Shown one piece after another: positions 7,327-9,885 of a stretch of DNA of 9,885 nt. The translations under genes and the position numbers were made by a program. Source of the DNA: Chlamydiota bacterium (GTDB lineage: Bacteria; Chlamydiota; Chlamydiia; Chlamydiales; Rhabdochlamydiaceae); NCBI GenBank assembly GCA_023265495.1, contig JAHFTP010000048.1, forward strand, positions 1-9,885, read 5' to 3'. Each line of letters begins with the position of its first letter. Position 1 is the first letter of the stretch. The notes beneath the pieces were generated by a model, which did no database searches, was not told the DNA's origin, and saw only the letters and a program-made list of their open reading frames with translations.

Positions 7327-8001
7327 TTATTTTAGCTCTAGGATCATACGAATACGGTTAGCCAGCCTCTCAGACAAGTGGGACAGCGAACCTATTTCTT
7401 CTACCACACGTAACCACAAATAGAAGGATCCGTGGGATAGGGATTCTTCTTTGCAAAAGAGTTTTTTTAATAGCTGCCTTTGCATGAGCTGTGCTTCATG
7501 TTCTTTATAGGCGGTTTGTTCCACCATGTTTTTCACTTTTTCTGCTTCAATTCCGCCAAAGGAGGACTCGAGAAGCTCGTCAATTTCTTCTATGATTTTC
7601 TTTGCATGGGTAAACACCTCTGCATTTTTTTTGTAAAACGCTTCAAATTCTAAGCGAAAATCTGGGTACGAGGAAAGCGTTTTCATGGAGAGGAGGATGC
7701 CAATGTCTTCTGCTTTGTCTGCGATGCTATCTTGGATAGATAAGATGTCGAGAAAATGGGAACGATCCATAGGAAGAAACAGGCTCTTAGGAAGATGGTT
7801 GCGGATATCATTTTTAGAGAGGTCCGCTTCATGTTCGAGCTCTGAGAGTTCCTTAGATAGCTTTTCTGTCTTTTCCAGATCTTGCTTTGGCAAAGCTTCG
7901 ATGATAGCACTGAGTTTTCCCATGCAGTCGTTGACTCGTTTCATATGAGTCTGAAGAGGAGCAAAAGGAGATTTTCCAAACAACCGAGCAATAGTGAGCA
8001 T
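7327..8001 (-). CDS. DUF47 / PhoU-like accessory protein of the Pit transporter
   Basis: This cytoplasmic, almost wholly helical protein (224 residues) belongs to the DUF47 (TIGR00153-type) family, which resembles PhoU. Such genes often sit directly upstream of pit genes and are thought to modulate phosphate uptake. Features seen are acidic metal-binding-like clusters in each half: SELEHEADLSKNDI (53-66), DILSIQDSIADKAEDIG (85-101), YKEHEAQL (165-172) and EEIGSLSHLSERLANRIRM (201-219). There is no signal peptide or membrane segment. The ATG at 8001 has AAGGA (8013-8009) 7 nt upstream. The pit gene follows 16 nt after its stop, and a candidate promoter lies upstream at 8079-8050. As I recall, C. 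trachomatis keeps the same pair (CT691/CT692). The family assignment is firm, but the biochemical role is known only by association. Confidence 0.88.
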   Translation of the reverse strand: MLTIARLFGKSPFAPLQTHMKRVNDCMGKLSAIIEALPKQDLEKTEKLSKELSELEHEADLSKNDIRNHLPKSLFLPMDRSHFLDILSIQDSIADKAEDIGILLSMKTLSSYPDFRLEFEAFYKKNAEVFTHAKKIIEEIDELLESSFGGIEAEKVKNMVEQTAYKEHEAQLMQRQLLKKLFCKEESLSHGSFYLWLRVVEEIGSLSHLSERLANRIRMILELK

Positions 8002-8049
8002 GCTTTTTTCCTTTTCTTAAGACATGAGCAAACTGTTATAAACAAACCT

Positions 8050-8079
8050 TTTATATATGTAGTGGCTCTTATCTGTAAA
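8050..8079 (-). promoter_or_regulatory. Candidate promoter for the DUF47-pit pair
   Basis: On the minus strand TTTACA (8079-8074) is followed after 16 nt by TATATA (8057-8052), or after 18 nt by TATAAA (8055-8050). Transcription would begin near 8043, giving a leader of about 40 nt with an AAGGA ribosome site. This would let phosphate-uptake genes be expressed separately from the upstream rRNA-modification genes. Confidence 0.5.
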
Positions 8080-8098
8080 TAACGATTTCAGATAAGAG
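8066..8098. repeat. 10-bp inverted repeat at the 3' end of the Rsm22 gene
   Basis: CTCTTATCTG (8066-8075) and CAGATAAGAG (8089-8098) are exact reverse complements with a 13-nt loop. The right arm covers the stop codon and final codons of the upstream gene, and the loop contains the candidate TTTACA -35. No T-run follows on either strand, so this is not a standard intrinsic terminator. It could be an mRNA 3'-end hairpin or an operator. Confidence 0.5.
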
Positions 8099-9197
8099 GC
8101 TTATCACAGGGAGCTTTTAAAACAAGTGTTGTGTCTTCTGCCACTTGTAGATCGTCACCCACTTCAACGGGATTTTGTATAGCAATGGCATCCCCTCTTT
8201 TCAGATACTCATAGGCTCTCGACTGTTTGGGATGCTCTTTCAATTGGGAGCCGAGCATTTTTCTTCCATCGACACCGCAGAGAAAATACCTGGGACCCCT
8301 AAATGTTTCGATGGGAGGGCTGATAATGCGATAAAGACGCTCTTCTGTGTCGAGCATGGGTAAAGAGGGATGTTTGAATAGGAGATAAGACATTTTTAGG
8401 GAGCTAAGATTGATCTTCGCCGATCTTTGGATCTCGCTGATCATGAATGGTTTTTCAAAAGGTCTCTGCGCGTAGCAGGGGGCTCCTTTGTCAAGAGCTG
8501 GGCATAATCCTTTCCAAATGCAGGGGGCTTGTATGCGGACATGTTCTTTTACTAGAGCATCTCTAAGTTCTAACATCTTTTTATTTTTCGTGTTTTCTGA
8601 AGAGTCAACAAGAAGAAGGTATCCTGTTTCAGACAGCATTCCGTAAAGAGAGCGGACATAACGCAGCTTAGCCTCCAAAGTAGAAAACATCTCATCTAGG
8701 GCGTAGGCTACAATGATAAGGTCAAATCTGCCTTGAGTAGGCATCTTTCTGAGATCTTTGCAGTCGTGTTCTCGGACAGATAGGGGATGGCCAAGAAGGC
8801 CTGCTAACTCACCTGCATATTTTAGTGCGGGGGCGCTTATGTCCATAGCAAAAGCTTCGGTGGCGCCATACATGAGGGCGGAGATGGCAAAAGGGGCAGC
8901 CCCCGATCCAATGTCGAGTACTCTCTGTGGTTTTATGGGAAGCTCTTGTAAAAGGCTTAACCCCTGGGCCAGATGGAGCGGCCATTCGTAAAGAAGATGC
9001 GCTCCTAGCTGGTTTTTATCTGAAAAATCTTTGCTTTCAGGATAAGAGGATACAGCTTCAACCAGCGAGCGAAACTCCCGAGTTTGTAGGTGATCTATGG
9101 GTCCGCTAGGGAGTTTGTGGAGCCTTCTCCAAAGAGGGATGAGGTGAGAGAATATTTCTTCCCAATTGGCTTTGGGAGTAGGAGGTCTTTTTGTCAT
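8088..9197 (-). CDS. Rsm22-family SAM methyltransferase-like ribosome-assembly protein
   Basis: This soluble protein of 369 residues has a class I SAM-dependent methyltransferase fold: motif I VLDIGSGAAPFA (93-104), MDIS (118-121) at the end of the next strand, and DLIIVAYALDEM (159-170). It resembles the Rsm22/METTL17 family, which works in small ribosomal subunit assembly. The family signs are VDSSENTKNKKMLELRD (197-213), which is close to the conserved post-motif segment, and a cysteine module. C226, C232 and C241 lie in APC-x5-CP-x7-C, with C307 further on in YFLCGVD. In METTL17/Rsm22 an equivalent four-cysteine set has been reported to hold an iron-sulfur cluster. The ATG overlaps the stop of the upstream pseudouridine synthase gene by 4 nt (ATGA). 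No clear ribosome site precedes it, so translation is probably coupled. Whether it methylates RNA at all is uncertain, since some family members may be structural. Confidence 0.82.
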   Translation of the reverse strand: MTKRPPTPKANWEEIFSHLIPLWRRLHKLPSGPIDHLQTREFRSLVEAVSSYPESKDFSDKNQLGAHLLYEWPLHLAQGLSLLQELPIKPQRVLDIGSGAAPFAISALMYGATEAFAMDISAPALKYAGELAGLLGHPLSVREHDCKDLRKMPTQGRFDLIIVAYALDEMFSTLEAKLRYVRSLYGMLSETGYLLLVDSSENTKNKKMLELRDALVKEHVRIQAPCIWKGLCPALDKGAPCYAQRPFEKPFMISEIQRSAKINLSSLKMSYLLFKHPSLPMLDTEERLYRIISPPIETFRGPRYFLCGVDGRKMLGSQLKEHPKQSRAYEYLKRGDAIAIQNPVEVGDDLQVAEDTTLVLKAPCDKPLI

Positions 9198-9885
9198 TGG
9201 AAAATGGTTTTCTTTTCTGTTTCGGTCAGTGCTCTAAATGCGCCCTCTTGCATAGTCCCTAGATGCAGGCCGCCAATGCGGATCCTCTTGAGCTCAATAA
9301 TTTCTAGTCCGGCTTGTTCTACAAGTTTGCGCACTTCGTGTTTTTTACCTTCTTTGACTGTAACCTTGACTGTTCCCTTTCTGACCTTGGTCACACAGAT
9401 GGGTCTTACAAAGCACTCTTCAATCATCGTCCCTTTACCGATGACTACTAAGTGGTCATGGGAGATTTCTTGCCTTGTTTTTACAAGATATTCTTTGGAT
9501 AGGTTCGCTGAAGGGTGGATGACGCTATTGGCAAAGTGTCCATCATTGGTAACGAGTAACAGTCCTGTGGTGTCCCTATCGAGACGCCCTACAGTAAATA
9601 AACGGCCATATTGCTTTTTGAACAGGTCGACAACAATTTTTTTAGTGCCTACGCGGACGTTGGTGCAGATATAGCCCAGAGGTTTGTTGAGTAGGAAATA
9701 AAACTTTTTTTCCTCTTTTTGGATTTTTTTTCCTTCTAAGAGGATCTCATCACAGTCTAGATTAACCATGGTTTGGGGAAGGAGCGCTACTCCTCCATTG
9801 ACCGTGACCTTCCCTTCGAAGATGAGTTCTTCACATTTTCTTCTAGAAGCCACCCCTGCCGCTGCGAGTACTTTGCTAAGTCTTT
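9194..9885 (-). CDS. rluB: rRNA pseudouridine synthase, RsuA/RluB family, 5' end beyond window
   Basis: This enzyme isomerises a specific uridine in ribosomal RNA to pseudouridine. The frame is open to the right edge (229 codons in view). Codons upstream of the GTG at 9853 read RLSKVLAAAGVASRRKCEELI, the first helices of an S4 RNA-binding domain. That GTG is therefore internal, and the true start lies beyond the window, probably only a few codons away. After the S4 domain come NKPLGYICT, the catalytic-loop motif GRLDRDTTGLLLVTNDG with the catalytic aspartate codon at 9580-9578, and the C-terminal KKHEVRKLVEQAG and LKRIRIGGL segments of the family. The total length of about 235 residues and the motif set fit RluB (23S rRNA) best, but RsuA, RluE and RluF share the fold and the target is not proven. 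Its stop overlaps the next gene's start by 4 nt. Confidence 0.92.
   Translation of the reverse strand, partial: RLSKVLAAAGVASRRKCEELIFEGKVTVNGGVALLPQTMVNLDCDEILLEGKKIQKEEKKFYFLLNKPLGYICTNVRVGTKKIVVDLFKKQYGRLFTVGRLDRDTTGLLLVTNDGHFANSVIHPSANLSKEYLVKTRQEISHDHLVVIGKGTMIEECFVRPICVTKVRKGTVKVTVKEGKKHEVRKLVEQAGLEIIELKRIRIGGLHLGTMQEGAFRALTETEKKTIFQ

Noticed and set aside
9090..9674. A 194-codon open frame on the plus strand
   Set aside because: It lies antisense to the well-supported pseudouridine synthase and the start of the Rsm22 gene. It has no recognisable domain and its composition is that of an opposite-strand shadow.
9853..9853. GTG as the start of the pseudouridine synthase
   Set aside because: The frame continues upstream into the conserved first helix of the S4 domain, so the start is beyond the window.

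Overview
The window reads as an ordinary chromosomal segment of a bacterium of the order Chlamydiales. It is probably from a Chlamydia-related (environmental) lineage rather than Chlamydia itself. The assignment is inferred from gene content and recalled synteny. A ferrochelatase gene lies next to a solute-binding lipoprotein gene, as I remember for C. trachomatis CT485/CT486. A DUF47 gene lies beside a PiT phosphate permease gene, as for CT691/CT692. Base composition is moderate and coding density is high. I see no mobile element, CRISPR array, tRNA, rRNA or long repeat.

Layout, left to right: (1) 1-1314, minus: soluble pyridine nucleotide transhydrogenase (SthA type), whose C-terminus lies beyond the left edge. 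(2) 1315-1429: an AT-rich divergent intergenic region with nested inverted repeats. (3) 1430-3988, plus: glycogen phosphorylase. (4) 3993-4757, minus: a family-3 solute-binding lipoprotein, tail-to-tail with glgP across 4 bp. (5) 4758-4855: a short divergent regulatory region in which two opposed promoters appear to share the same TATA core. (6) 4856-5833, plus: ferrochelatase. (7) 5874-9885, minus: a run of four genes whose transcription order is RsuA/RluB-type rRNA pseudouridine synthase (5' end beyond the right edge), Rsm22-type methyltransferase-like protein (4-nt overlap), a candidate internal promoter, DUF47/PhoU-like protein, then PiT phosphate permease.

Functionally the window combines NAD(P)H balance (sthA), glycogen breakdown (glgP), solute uptake (the lipoprotein), the last step of heme synthesis (hemH), ribosome maturation (rluB plus Rsm22) and phosphate uptake (DUF47 plus Pit). 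The two rRNA/ribosome genes look translationally coupled. DUF47 and Pit form the usual transporter-accessory pair.

Nothing here looks like a new multi-gene system. The points most worth a second look are the overlapping divergent promoters at 4771-4799, the loss of both redox cysteines in the SthA-like protein, the four-cysteine set in the Rsm22 homologue, and the loss of the usual carboxylate-binding arginine in the solute-binding lipoprotein.
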